Assembly (NCBI GenBank): GCA_016787565.1
Contig: JAEUUG010000012.1
Coordinates: 490,792-554,791 of the forward strand
Source of the DNA: Cyclobacteriaceae bacterium
Lineage (GTDB): Bacteria > Bacteroidota > Bacteroidia > Cytophagales > Cyclobacteriaceae
Length of the DNA: 64,000 nucleotides
Reading direction: 5' to 3'
Every line of letters starts with the position of its first letter. Position 1 is the stretch's first letter. A program made the translations under genes and the position numbers. The notes under the pieces were generated by a model. It saw only the letters and a program-made list of their open reading frames with translations, was not told the origin of the DNA and made no database searches. Shown piece after piece: positions 1 to 8,804 of the stretch.

Positions 1-1
1 T

Positions 2-1957
2 GCTATCCAAATCGGGGACAAAAAAGAAGGTGAGCAGCACTTCCGCAAGGCAATTCAGTACTACGAGAGCATCGGTGAGCCGGAACTTCAGGCTCAGACA
101 TGGATACTCTTCGGGGAAGCATATGCTATGAAAGACAACCTGTGGCCGCAGGTTAAAGACTCAAAGAACTTCAATGATATGATTTCGTGCTTTCGTAATG
201 GAGTCAGACTTACAGATGAAACGCAACACCCTAAATTGCGATTGGCCCGTGAACTGACACTTGCTGAATATTTTATGAGGCATGGTGATCTGGACTCGGC
301 AGAAACAAAATACCAAAGCGTACTCGCGAGAAACGCCAATGCTGATTCTGTCATCTTACAGACGGCACTCATCGGCATGGTGCCCGTGAGTTACTTTAAG
401 GGTAACCTCAATAAGGCACTGTATTACGGACTGCAGTCGCTTAAAATACCAACGGATTGGGTTGATGCTAACAGATTGTCAGAGTTGCATCTCTACCTGG
501 GAAACAGCTACCGCGATCTGGGAATGCGCCAGAAGGCACTCGAACATTATCACCAGAGTCTTGCGTACTGTGAGCAGGTCTCGGCATTCGAATACTTATA
601 TGGTTCCCTGACACGAAACATTGCAAGGATAATGATCTCTAGTGGCGAGGCAAAGCAAGCCCTCGCATTCATCACCGATCAAATGCACAAGCATCCAGCG
701 GATAATCCAATGCTCAAAATGCTGGTGAACGAAAGTCTTGGCTATTGCTATGCGGCACTCGGTGATCCAGCTATGGCCGAAAAGTATTTTCTGAAAACAA
801 TCGAATACAGCAAAGCTGTCAATCATGCAACACTCTCGCTGCCGCAATACTATTCAGTAGGAAAGTTCTACTATGATAACAATCAACTGGAGAAGGCACG
901 AAAATACTTAAACCCAATTGAGAAGGCTCCCATGGGATTGGTTGCACTCGCACCTCTATGCAATACCCATTTCATGCTCTTTAAAATCGACTCTGCTGCA
1001 CATAACTACGTTTCAGCTATCAAGCATCTCCGCATGCACAAGGCATTGAATGATTCCATCTTCAATGCCTCTAAATTCCGTCAGATCGAAGAGCTACAAG
1101 TTCAGTATGAAACAGAAAAGAAGGAGCAGGACATCCAACTCCTTGAAAACCAAAATAAGTTTCAGGTAAGTGAGCTTGAGAAGGCAGCATTCACGCGGAA
1201 CGTAATCATCGCAGGAACAATCATGATGGCAATCCTACTGGCACTTAGCTTCAATCGCTACCGAATCAAGCAAAAGGCAAACGAAGCTCTTGCTACCAAA
1301 CAGGGAATCATCAACGAAAAAAATATCTCTCTTGAGAAGATGGTAGACGAGAAAGAATGGCTTCTCAAAGAAATACATCACCGTGTGAAAAACAACTTGC
1401 AGGTTGTGGTTAGTCTCCTGAACACACAAAGTACCTACATCAAAAATGAAGATGCTTTGATGGCTATAAAGCACAGTCAGTATCGGATGTATGCCATGTC
1501 ATTGATTCATCAAAAGCTCTATGAATCGGCAAGCCTCTCGAAGATCAACCTGAGTTCATATGTAAACGAATTGATTGATTACTTAAAGGATAGCTTTGAT
1601 ACGGGCAAAAGAATTCGATTTGATCTTTCACTTGAACCAGTGGAACTAAGTATTTCGCAATCACTTCCAGTCGGCCTGATTCTCAGTGAGACCATTACCA
1701 ATTCCATTAAGTATGCGTTCCCGAATTTTTCAGAGGGAACGGTTGGCATTGTCCTCAACCTGTTGCCCAACAACCAAATAAGATTGGTTATTAACGACAA
1801 CGGCATCGGACTCCCCACTAATTTCGACATCAGCAAATCCAACACACTGGGTCTTGAATTGATCAAGGGTCTTAGTCGACAATTAGGAGCAGTTATGTCA
1901 ATGGAAAGTAAGGGCGGACTCAGGGTATCACTGGAATGGTATCAGGATGCTGCGTAA
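2..1957 (+). CDS. TPR-containing sensor histidine kinase (5' end outside window)
   Basis: The frame is open to the left edge, so the N-terminus is missing and the first ATG seen (128) is probably internal. The visible part starts with many degenerate tetratricopeptide repeats, then a coiled coil, one membrane segment (encoded around 1200-1260) and a kinase core. The H-box reads HHRVKNNLQVVVSLLN, typical of the HisKA_2/HWE-like kinases of Bacteroidota. It is followed by an ATPase domain with N-box residues SETITNSIKYAF and the G1 motif INDNGIGLP. By family it should autophosphorylate on the H-box histidine and pass phosphate to a response regulator. No regulator gene lies immediately downstream; it may be upstream, outside the window. 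The signal sensed is unknown. Confidence 0.9.
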   Translation, partial: AIQIGDKKEGEQHFRKAIQYYESIGEPELQAQTWILFGEAYAMKDNLWPQVKDSKNFNDMISCFRNGVRLTDETQHPKLRLARELTLAEYFMRHGDLDSAETKYQSVLARNANADSVILQTALIGMVPVSYFKGNLNKALYYGLQSLKIPTDWVDANRLSELHLYLGNSYRDLGMRQKALEHYHQSLAYCEQVSAFEYLYGSLTRNIARIMISSGEAKQALAFITDQMHKHPADNPMLKMLVNESLGYCYAALGDPAMAEKYFLKTIEYSKAVNHATLSLPQYYSVGKFYYDNNQLEKARKYLNPIEKAPMGLVALAPLCNTHFMLFKIDSAAHNYVSAIKHLRMHKALNDSIFNASKFRQIEELQVQYETEKKEQDIQLLENQNKFQVSELEKAAFTRNVIIAGTIMMAILLALSFNRYRIKQKANEALATKQGIINEKNISLEKMVDEKEWLLKEIHHRVKNNLQVVVSLLNTQSTYIKNEDALMAIKHSQYRMYAMSLIHQKLYESASLSKINLSSYVNELIDYLKDSFDTGKRIRFDLSLEPVELSISQSLPVGLILSETITNSIKYAFPNFSEGTVGIVLNLLPNNQIRLVINDNGIGLPTNFDISKSNTLGLELIKGLSRQLGAVMSMESKGGLRVSLEWYQDAA

Positions 1958-2032
1958 CATAATTACAGCGAGTGAGGTGGTTTATACAACAATTCCCTGA
2001 TATTCGTCCTTTCCGCGAGTGCGAACCTCAAA

Positions 2033-2040
2033 TACTTTTG
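2033..2040 (+). promoter_or_regulatory. Candidate Bacteroidota -7 promoter element of the phosphate transporter gene
   Basis: TACTTTTG fits the Bacteroidota -7 consensus TAnnTTTG and lies about 43 bases upstream of the pit start codon. A clear -33 TTG was not found at the usual spacing, so this is a weak call. Confidence 0.3.
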
Positions 2041-2082
2041 TTTCGTGCGTGAACGTCTATTCCTGTTTGCCCACAGCAAACT

Positions 2083-3504
2083 ATGTTTGATCTTGAAACC
2101 TCGCACTTAGTACTCTTAATCGTTTGTCTGTTCGCGGCTTGTTGTTTTGAGTTTGTGAACGGATTTCATGATACTGCAAATGCAGTCGCTACTGTAATTT
2201 ATACACATTCCTTGAAGCCATGGCAAGCTGTAATATGGTCGGGCGCTTTTAATTTTCTTGGTGTTTTTGCTGGTGGAATCGGTGTTGCTATTGGGATTAT
2301 AAATCTCTTGCCTGTGGAGACGCTTGTTGATCAGAATACCTCACACAGCCTGTCGATGGTTGCCTCATTACTCTTGACTGCAATTTTCTGGAATGTATTG
2401 ACATGGTATCTCGGTCTTCCCAGCTCAAGTTCACATGCCTTAGTCGGTTCCATTCTTGGAGTGGGGGTTGCCTACTCACTTATGTCAGACTCATCGACAG
2501 CAGTTAATTGGAAACAGGCAGAAGAGATTGGGTTGTCCTTACTTTTTTCTCCGATAGCAGGATTTTCATTGGCGATCATTGCTATGTACCTCATCCGCAG
2601 ACTGACTAAAAACACGAACTATCGAGACAGCCTCTTTAAAGAACCCAAGAAGGATGCACCGCCTCCAGTCTGGATTCGGCTGATACTAATTCTTACGTGT
2701 ACCTTTGTTAGTTTTTTTCACGGCTCCAATGATGGACAGAAAGGTATTGGTCTGGTCATGTTGATCTTGATTGGAATTGTACCGGCACACTTTGCTCTCA
2801 ATGATTCATATTCACCATCTTCGGTTCCGACAACCCTGTATCGCATTGAAAAAGTAATTAATGAACTCGATACGACCGTGCTTGCTGCACCTGATCGTGC
2901 AATAGTTTTACAGGCAAAAACGTCAACAACGGAACTCGTCCAGATTTTCGCTTCCCTAAAAAGCATGTCCGAAATTCCCCAAGACAAACGTTTCATCGTC
3001 CGAAAGCAAATCGTATTGCTTGACCGAGATGTAAAAGTGTTGATGACAAAGAGCGAACTGAAGATGAGTGAACTGGACAGAACAGTTTTGAGGCGATCTC
3101 TTATTGAACTTCGTAAGGCAATTGATTATTCACCGAAGTGGGTTTTAATAATGATTTCAGTTTCACTTGGACTAGGCACTATGATAGGCTGGAAACGGAT
3201 CGTTAAGACAATCGGTGAAAAGATTGGCAAGGAACACTTGACTTATGCGCAAGGAGCAAGCGCTGAATTTGTAACAGCAGCGACCATTGGCGTATCATCA
3301 CATCTTGGACTACCCGCCAGTACCACACACATCTTATCGTCAGGGATTGCCGGAAGTATGGTAGCGAATCGAGGTGTTAAAAATCTTGAATCAAGCACCG
3401 TAAGAAATATTCTGCTGGCATGGGTGCTTACGCTTCCTGTTGTAATGACGATGTCTGCAAGTCTATTTTTATTGTTCAGGTCGTTGTTCACCGGCTCAAC
3501 TTAA
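2083..3504 (+). CDS. pit: PiT-family inorganic phosphate transporter
   Basis: A 473-residue multispanning membrane protein of the PHO4/PiT family, which imports phosphate (as metal phosphate or with a cation) across the inner membrane. Both halves of the inverted repeat carry the family signature: NGFHDTANAVAT near residue 28 and FFHGSNDGQKGIG near residue 212. Each half also has the second conserved segment, GLPSSSSHALVG and GLPASTTHILSSG. A hydrophilic loop of about 110 residues separates the halves, as is usual for longer PiT proteins. It stands alone: no pho regulator or PhoU-like gene is adjacent. The ATG start is the first in frame after the upstream gene and gives a normal hydrophobic first helix. 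Confidence 0.95.
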   Translation: MFDLETSHLVLLIVCLFAACCFEFVNGFHDTANAVATVIYTHSLKPWQAVIWSGAFNFLGVFAGGIGVAIGIINLLPVETLVDQNTSHSLSMVASLLLTAIFWNVLTWYLGLPSSSSHALVGSILGVGVAYSLMSDSSTAVNWKQAEEIGLSLLFSPIAGFSLAIIAMYLIRRLTKNTNYRDSLFKEPKKDAPPPVWIRLILILTCTFVSFFHGSNDGQKGIGLVMLILIGIVPAHFALNDSYSPSSVPTTLYRIEKVINELDTTVLAAPDRAIVLQAKTSTTELVQIFASLKSMSEIPQDKRFIVRKQIVLLDRDVKVLMTKSELKMSELDRTVLRRSLIELRKAIDYSPKWVLIMISVSLGLGTMIGWKRIVKTIGEKIGKEHLTYAQGASAEFVTAATIGVSSHLGLPASTTHILSSGIAGSMVANRGVKNLESSTVRNILLAWVLTLPVVMTMSASLFLLFRSLFTGST

Positions 3505-3771
3505 TCTGTGTACACCTTCAACTAGTGCCAATAGCAATTTTCGTTTGATCAAATCAACAATTCGATTGATGAAATCATCGATTTATTAGCGCTGATATTT
3601 CACAATTCTGATGTGCAATCGTTTGATCATTTCTTAGCATATGATTTTTGTCATCAGCGTTGGTTTGTCAATATTTTGGTTGAGCGAAAGAGATCACGTT
3701 TAATTATATTGTGATAATCTACTCGTAAAGTTTAGACAACAGTTAGAAAGATTCAACGCTAGTGATAATGA

Positions 3772-4326
3772 ATGCCAGCATCCTTCGATAATGATCAGTT
3801 TCTTGAGTTAGCTAAAAAATGGCCGGTAGCCGGATTACAGTACCTACACAAGCACTTTTATCACAAGCTCGTCCATATTTCTCGGCAACGTACCAATAAT
3901 CTCCAGGCATCAGAAGACATAGTCCAGGAGATTTTCAGTGACCTTTGGCGCAAGTTTGATAAACTCATTGCGCAACCTGGATTCCTTGTTGTTCCATATC
4001 TTTTAATGCTGGTACGTAACAAGTCGATTACATACTACAACAAGTCCACGATTACGAGAAGCTTGTCTGGAGACTCCATCGATTCGCTGATCAGTTCATT
4101 GCCAACAGCGGAGGACCAACTCCTGTCTTCCGATAGTTTAAACCAACTCCGTGTGTTAGTGAACAAACTTCCACACAAGGACAGAGAGTGTGTTAGACTG
4201 AAATATTTTGAAGGCATGAGCAATGACGCAATAGCCTACGCATTGAGGATTTCAAAGAAAACGGTTGAAAAGCGACTCACATCTGGCATCCGTCAATTGC
4301 GGAAGTATAATGGCTTTCAAAAATAA
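3772..4326 (+). CDS. ECF RNA polymerase sigma factor
   Basis: A 184-residue sigma-70 family protein of the extracytoplasmic-function type. Region 2 is seen as QASEDIVQEIFSDLWRK. Region 4 is seen as LPHKDRECVRLKYFEGMSN followed by AIAYALRISKKTVEKRL, a helix-turn-helix that should contact the -35 element. It sits 73 bases upstream of a short FecR-like anti-sigma factor and is probably held inactive by it. Unlike the pair at 11.0-12.7 kb, no SusC/SusD genes follow, so its regulon is not evident from the neighbourhood. Confidence 0.9.
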   Translation: MPASFDNDQFLELAKKWPVAGLQYLHKHFYHKLVHISRQRTNNLQASEDIVQEIFSDLWRKFDKLIAQPGFLVVPYLLMLVRNKSITYYNKSTITRSLSGDSIDSLISSLPTAEDQLLSSDSLNQLRVLVNKLPHKDRECVRLKYFEGMSNDAIAYALRISKKTVEKRLTSGIRQLRKYNGFQK

Positions 4327-4399
4327 AATGTCAAAAACTGTAGGGAGATATAATTCTTCGACAGAACTGTATTTAGGATAGCTTAACTGTTCAAAAAAT

Positions 4400-4987
4400 A
4401 TGGATAAATCTACTTTGATTCATAGGGTGCTAATCGGAAAAGCTTCGGAAGAGGAGATAGCAGATCTTGAGCGATGGATGTCTCTCGATCCTGATAATGC
4501 AACGGAATTTGAGGATATGAAATTATTGTACTCAGATTCCCAGGAAACGGAAGATGATAGTAACGATTCAAGCAAGGACAGTTGGAAAAAGATAGAAGAT
4601 GGGATTCATCGGCTTCAGACCAGAGAACGAAGGATCAATTCCTTAAAAATGGTGGGAGCGGCAACTGGAATTTACGTCCTTATAATATTCGGTTACAACA
4701 TATTCGGTACCGATAGAGCGAGTGCAATGGACGATGGCCTACTCACTCAAACGCTGCATTATAGAGATGCTCGAATTAGGGACGTGATGCACTCAATAGA
4801 GGAAAATTCTCATTTTAATGTAACGCTTGCCTCTAGTGAATTAGAAGCATGCAAATTTACAGGATCATTCAAAGGTGGAACATCAATTCGTGAGGTTATC
4901 GAAACGCTTGCGAAAGCTAAGGATCTCAACGTCAGATACACCTCTGAACAGGCTGTTGTGCTTAACGGCAATCCTTGTAAAATGTAA
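4400..4987 (+). CDS. Short FecR-like anti-sigma factor with DUF4974-type C-terminus
   Basis: A 195-residue protein downstream of the ECF sigma gene. Residues 1-70 resemble the cytoplasmic sigma-binding segment of FecR proteins. One membrane helix follows (around MVGAATGIYVLIIFGYNIF). The periplasmic end (about residues 115-195) looks like the DUF4974/STN-type domain that ends Bacteroidota FecR proteins. The central FecR beta-domain, about 100 residues in the relative at 11782, is missing. It is therefore a compact anti-sigma factor that may take its signal through the DUF4974-like domain alone. The assignment rests on layout and partial motif resemblance. Confidence 0.75.
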   Translation: MDKSTLIHRVLIGKASEEEIADLERWMSLDPDNATEFEDMKLLYSDSQETEDDSNDSSKDSWKKIEDGIHRLQTRERRINSLKMVGAATGIYVLIIFGYNIFGTDRASAMDDGLLTQTLHYRDARIRDVMHSIEENSHFNVTLASSELEACKFTGSFKGGTSIREVIETLAKAKDLNVRYTSEQAVVLNGNPCKM

Positions 4988-5071
4988 TTGCTGGGACAAC
5001 TAACTTAATGAATTTATAAAGCGAAAAGTATTGATAAGAATGAACGAATTAAAGACTAACGCCCCTTGTGC

Positions 5072-6235
5072 ATGCAATCGAATATCAAATATGAACTTCT
5101 GGATTATGAACGACTCATAGATTCGGTCTCAACAGAGCTGCAACAGATACCCCGCGCACAATTCGGCATTGACCTTTCTGAAGAAGCCGACAGAATTAAA
5201 CAAACCTTCATTCACGAAGTATTCTCCTTTCAAGACGAACGTCACCTTGAAAGATACATACAGTACCATCAACAGGCACTCATAAGCCTAATGGACGAAA
5301 CTCTCAAAATCACAAGCGATACAACATCAACACAGAAGGAGTTGTATCAGCTTTGTTATGACGGGCTGGAAGACATGCTCTCATTCATAGAGCGTCACTT
5401 TGCGAAATACTTTGATCAGGATGCAAAGGCTCCGACTGCATATGTTGCAATTGTTCAAAATGATATGCGTCATCACTTCCAAGACATCACACAAAAGCTT
5501 GCTGACCTTAGTGCCGATCAAAGGCTTACTGACTCAGTCGTTTATGCCTTGCGGAAACTAACAGAAAGTGATGCCAGTAAAGAGGTATCTTACCGTAAGA
5601 TTCTTTTCGCAAAGCAGGTCCAAAAAGAACTTTCAGAATTATTGGAACGCATTCGAGGCGAATCTGACATCAACGAAGACCTTAGGAATCTCGTGTACTA
5701 CCTGAACTATAATTCGATCAAGGCATTCACATACCACACCAATTACATTGATGTGCTCCTTAACGAGACGGACTCACGTAACGATATGATAGAGCGCTTG
5801 TCATTCATCTTAAAACGGATCAAACAAGCGCAAGTAAAACCTGGCATTGCTTACAACCATCAGGCACCACCGCTGAAAGTTCAATTGAATAGTTATATCA
5901 TCGAAGAAATTGAACACTTGCAGCGTGTTCATCAACTCGGACTGACGAGTCCGGGTAAGCCCTCGGATCTCATGACAACATTTAGAATTCAGATAGAGAT
6001 GTCAGTAGCGCAGATCGCTTATTTTCTGAAAGTTCTTGTTGAATCAAAGGTTATCGTAAATCAAAACGTCACCGAACTTCTCAGGTTCTTATCAAAGATC
6101 CTTGTTTCGAAAAAGGTTGAGATTATCTCCTATGACAGTCTCCGTTCCAAGTATTATAATATCGAACAAAGCACGCGTGACTCAATAAGAAATATTCTCC
6201 TTCGTATGATTAATTCAATAGACCGTGGGATTTGA
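5072..6235 (+). CDS. Uncharacterised helical protein, C-terminus resembling RteC
   Basis: About 387 residues, almost entirely helical, with no membrane segment. An in-frame TTG lies at 5066, but the ATG at 5072 (MQSNIKYELL) is the more likely start. The last 90 residues contain FRIQIEMSVAQIAYFLKVL and later SYDSLRSKYYNIEQSTRDS. This matches, in layout, the C-terminal helical region of RteC-family proteins, which control excision or transfer genes of Bacteroides conjugative transposons. A genuine RteC-type gene lies at 25791. The N-terminal 280 residues were not recognised. It is placed outside the conjugative core, next to an unknown 100-residue gene on the other strand. Function is unknown; a regulatory role is a guess. 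Confidence 0.6.
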   Translation: MQSNIKYELLDYERLIDSVSTELQQIPRAQFGIDLSEEADRIKQTFIHEVFSFQDERHLERYIQYHQQALISLMDETLKITSDTTSTQKELYQLCYDGLEDMLSFIERHFAKYFDQDAKAPTAYVAIVQNDMRHHFQDITQKLADLSADQRLTDSVVYALRKLTESDASKEVSYRKILFAKQVQKELSELLERIRGESDINEDLRNLVYYLNYNSIKAFTYHTNYIDVLLNETDSRNDMIERLSFILKRIKQAQVKPGIAYNHQAPPLKVQLNSYIIEEIEHLQRVHQLGLTSPGKPSDLMTTFRIQIEMSVAQIAYFLKVLVESKVIVNQNVTELLRFLSKILVSKKVEIISYDSLRSKYYNIEQSTRDSIRNILLRMINSIDRGI

Positions 6236-6249
6236 GTATTCATACTTTA

Positions 6250-6552
6250 CTAACCATTTGGTGATAAAGATCGGTGGAGTTTTCTATTCAACCAGCGTGC
6301 ATCCTTTTGCCATCGAAGAAAGACTACACTGTAACGATCAGCAAGTCGTTCATTCAACACATGCAAACGGCTCTCCGCTTCTTGGATTTGATCAATCATT
6401 AGTTGAAGCTCCGCAGCTTTTTGCATATAAAACGACTCATCAATTGTGTGATAGGTCTCCAGATCAAGTTCCTGGCGCATTTGCGAAAGGAGATTATTGA
6501 GAAGGTCAGCAAGTCGTGCTGCCCGTCCTGTTAGGTCGCTGTCGATTGCCAT
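6250..6552 (-). CDS. Small coiled-coil protein of unknown function
   Basis: A 100-residue charged, helical protein beginning MAIDSDLTGRAARLADLL. An upstream in-frame start at 6570 exists, but the inner ATG at 6552 fits better. It is probably a coiled coil (KAAELQLMIDQIQEAESRLH). It converges with the RteC-like gene that ends at 6235. No family was recognised. Confidence 0.55.
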   Translation of the reverse strand: MAIDSDLTGRAARLADLLNNLLSQMRQELDLETYHTIDESFYMQKAAELQLMIDQIQEAESRLHVLNERLADRYSVVFLRWQKDARWLNRKLHRSLSPNG

Positions 6553-6570
6553 AATGGTACAAAAGTACAA

Positions 6571-6645
6571 AGCAGGAACCGGTTCTTGTTAACCTAAACT
6601 TGTATGAAGAAGTTTCATTCAAAATTTCAAGAAACCGGTCCTGCT
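6571..6645. repeat. Imperfect 18-bp inverted repeat with ACCGGT cores
   Basis: The left arm (6571-6588) AGCAGGAACCGGTTCTTG and the right arm (6628-6645) CAAGAAACCGGTCCTGCT are inverted copies, differing by one base shift on each side of the CCGGT core. Both arms are followed by a GTTAAC-containing stretch. The repeat fills the gap between two minus-strand genes, so it could form an extended hairpin in their transcript or bind a dimeric regulator. Confidence 0.6.
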
Positions 6646-6653
6646 GAATATTG

Positions 6654-7127
6654 TTAACGTGTTGGTTTTGTTAAGTCAATAGGAATCACTAGTTCTTTCT
6701 TTTCAGGGACACACGTGTCATTATTGCAAGTCATGTACTCAATAGTTCCCTTAAGCACTGAGACTGGTTCTGTAAGTTTGAAATTGGCAATAAAACTGAC
6801 TCGCTCGGAATACCAAGTAATATCCATTTCAAATACGTCATCATGATACGTATGAGGTTTGCCTTTTTCATCGAATCTGGATAGCTGATAGCTGCTGTTC
6901 TCAGCAAATTCGAATCTCGTTGGTTGAGGGCCACCCTCCTTTAAATGTTGTGAATACAAATGCCACTCTGGAAGCATTTGTGCGGTAATGATAAGCCTTC
7001 CTTCATGAGGAGAAATGCGTTCCACTTGTGTACTCCAGACAACAATTGACGATTGCTGACTGAAGCAAGGATGAAGACAACAAAGGAATAGCGTGCCGAC
7101 CAATTTTAATCGGAGTAGTAAATTCAT
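6654..7127 (-). CDS. Stand-alone DsbD alpha-like (N-terminal) domain protein
   Basis: About 157 residues starting at MNLLLRLKLVG, with a signal peptide ending near HPCFSQQ, so it is exported. The mature part resembles the periplasmic N-terminal domain of the thiol-disulfide interchange protein DsbD: W-HLYSQ, GPQPTRFEF, then YMTCNNDTCVPEKKE, where the two cysteines (C-x4-C) match the reactive pair of that domain. The membrane DsbD-beta and thioredoxin-like gamma domains of full-length DsbD are absent, so the protein must work with another electron donor or serve another role. An upstream in-frame start at 7184 gives no better signal peptide. Confidence 0.75.
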   Translation of the reverse strand: MNLLLRLKLVGTLFLCCLHPCFSQQSSIVVWSTQVERISPHEGRLIITAQMLPEWHLYSQHLKEGGPQPTRFEFAENSSYQLSRFDEKGKPHTYHDDVFEMDITWYSERVSFIANFKLTEPVSVLKGTIEYMTCNNDTCVPEKKELVIPIDLTKPTR

Positions 7128-7257
7128 ACAATAGAACTTTTGAACAACCATAGGTCGAACTGACCTGCAAAAACTCCCTGTCATATGAAAAGAAAATTTG
7201 CTACCTCTTCACATTATATTTAAAAGTCAACTTCAAAACTGGATAAATAAATCAATT

Positions 7258-7782
7258 ATGAAAACGAACACATTTTATTGCCTATTGTTAATAGTATTCA
7301 TTACTAGCTGTGGATCAAAAGAGCTCACACGGACTGATGCACTAAATATTTTGCGGACTTCTCAGGATTATCCAACGACTATTGATTACACCTTATACTG
7401 CAACGATGGCAACGTTGCCAATAGAGTCGCCAAGTCTTCATTGGTTAGCGATGGGTACGTGATAATGGCTGAGGTGCGTTCCGCAGACAAACCATTTTTT
7501 TCCTTTACTGAAAAAGCAAAGCCGTTTCTTATTAAGGTATCTGATAGAGAACGTGCTCTAGGTATTCAGGTAGTGAAATTGGCGGACGAAATATTAATTG
7601 ATGTTACCGGTATTTCTACCGATGCGAATAGTACAACAGCCACTGTACTGTACGCAACAAGACTGGAGAGCATTTCGCCCTTCGCTGTATTGTTAGACAA
7701 GGGATTGACGACAGATAAGTCAAGAAAAGCTTTCTTCAAGCGCTATGATGACGGATGGAGAATTGAAAAAAGGGACTTTTAG
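7258..7782 (+). CDS. Small lipoprotein of unknown function
   Basis: A 174-residue protein beginning MKTNTFYCLLLIVFITSCGS. This is a lipoprotein signal with the lipobox ITSC, so the mature protein should be membrane-anchored. The rest looks like a beta-rich periplasmic domain with no recognised family. The ATG at 7258 is preferred over the upstream TTG at 7198 because it opens the signal peptide. Its stop codon overlaps the stop codon of the convergent nuclease-like gene (7779-7782). Confidence 0.7.
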   Translation: MKTNTFYCLLLIVFITSCGSKELTRTDALNILRTSQDYPTTIDYTLYCNDGNVANRVAKSSLVSDGYVIMAEVRSADKPFFSFTEKAKPFLIKVSDRERALGIQVVKLADEILIDVTGISTDANSTTATVLYATRLESISPFAVLLDKGLTTDKSRKAFFKRYDDGWRIEKRDF

Positions 7783-8804
7783 GTGCCACCATACGCGTTA
7801 AAGAATTTCTTTCTATCAACATTGGTAAAATCTAAAATTACCGAGAGGATTCCCTTGAGTGCTGTATCTATTTGGTTAGGATCAATAAACTCTCGGTTGA
7901 ACCCATGTGCTTCCAACTCTTTTGCCCATTGAAATAGGTTGCGAACATTGTCGTTCTTTCCGAAGAATTCCTTGAGGATATCTGTAGGTATGTTATCAAG
8001 AGACCGAAGAAATTCTTGAGATGACTTGTTACCTGATATTTGTGTTGCTATAGCAAGAATTTTATCTGCACCGCCTTTACCTAAATTCCCAAATTTGAAT
8101 CCATCCGACAAGACCTTTTCACGAATTGGTTGTTCCAGAAAGGCGATATCTTTTATAATATAGTCTATTATGATCAGGAGCTGTGATAGGGTAATATAGA
8201 CCATACGCGTTGCAATCGTCCTTTTTTGGTCATCGACAATCACTTTTTCGACAAAATACCTTAACGTTTCCAACGTTGCATTGAAGCCGGAGAAATCTTG
8301 TTCTGACAACAATCTACTTTTTCCTAAATCATAAATATATCGCCAGTCACGATTAGCGAAGGTTTTATAACTCTTACACTTACTAAGTTCCAGCAACAAG
8401 TCTTCTTCAGTGAGTCGGTTTGTTATATTGGAAGTTTTGAGCTTAGCAAGAAAAGCACCATCAAGTATCGTTGTTTCATGTAGTTGACCATAGGAATGAA
8501 TTACTGGTCGTTGATCAGTCGTTGCCACAATGCAAGAATCAAAACCGAGAAGTTTTCTCAAGCCATTTGCCCATAAGATTCTTTCAAAGGTTTGAGGTGA
8601 TTTTTTATTCTTCAAATCGACATTGATTCGTTCTCTACTAAGTGTGGAAGAACGCATATAGAGATACACATCAACGTCAGTTATTTCAATCCCTTCGTAC
8701 TTATACTTTATGCCGCGAACAACATAGTAACCGAGAGTGAGAAAATAGTTTCTCACTAATTCTTCCATTTGTTCGCCTTTAAATAGTGTTACTTGATGTT
8801 CCAT
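7779..8804 (-). CDS. Predicted PD-(D/E)XK nuclease-like protein, second gene of a coupled pair
   Basis: 341 residues. The first 110 look like a restriction-endonuclease fold: E14/E15 in the first helix (GEQMEELVRNYFLTLGYYVV), then D43/D45 in ITDVDVYLY, then D63-x-K65 in INVDLKNKK, followed by a helix FERILWANGLRKLLG. This is the E...D...(D/E)xK order of Mrr-like nucleases. The remaining 230 residues are helical and unrecognised. The start codon overlaps the stop of the upstream 416-residue gene by one base (TAATG), implying translational coupling and equal amounts of both proteins. A DNA-cleaving defence role is plausible, but the exact family was not identified. Confidence 0.65.
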   Translation of the reverse strand: MEHQVTLFKGEQMEELVRNYFLTLGYYVVRGIKYKYEGIEITDVDVYLYMRSSTLSRERINVDLKNKKSPQTFERILWANGLRKLLGFDSCIVATTDQRPVIHSYGQLHETTILDGAFLAKLKTSNITNRLTEEDLLLELSKCKSYKTFANRDWRYIYDLGKSRLLSEQDFSGFNATLETLRYFVEKVIVDDQKRTIATRMVYITLSQLLIIIDYIIKDIAFLEQPIREKVLSDGFKFGNLGKGGADKILAIATQISGNKSSQEFLRSLDNIPTDILKEFFGKNDNVRNLFQWAKELEAHGFNREFIDPNQIDTALKGILSVILDFTNVDRKKFFNAYGGT

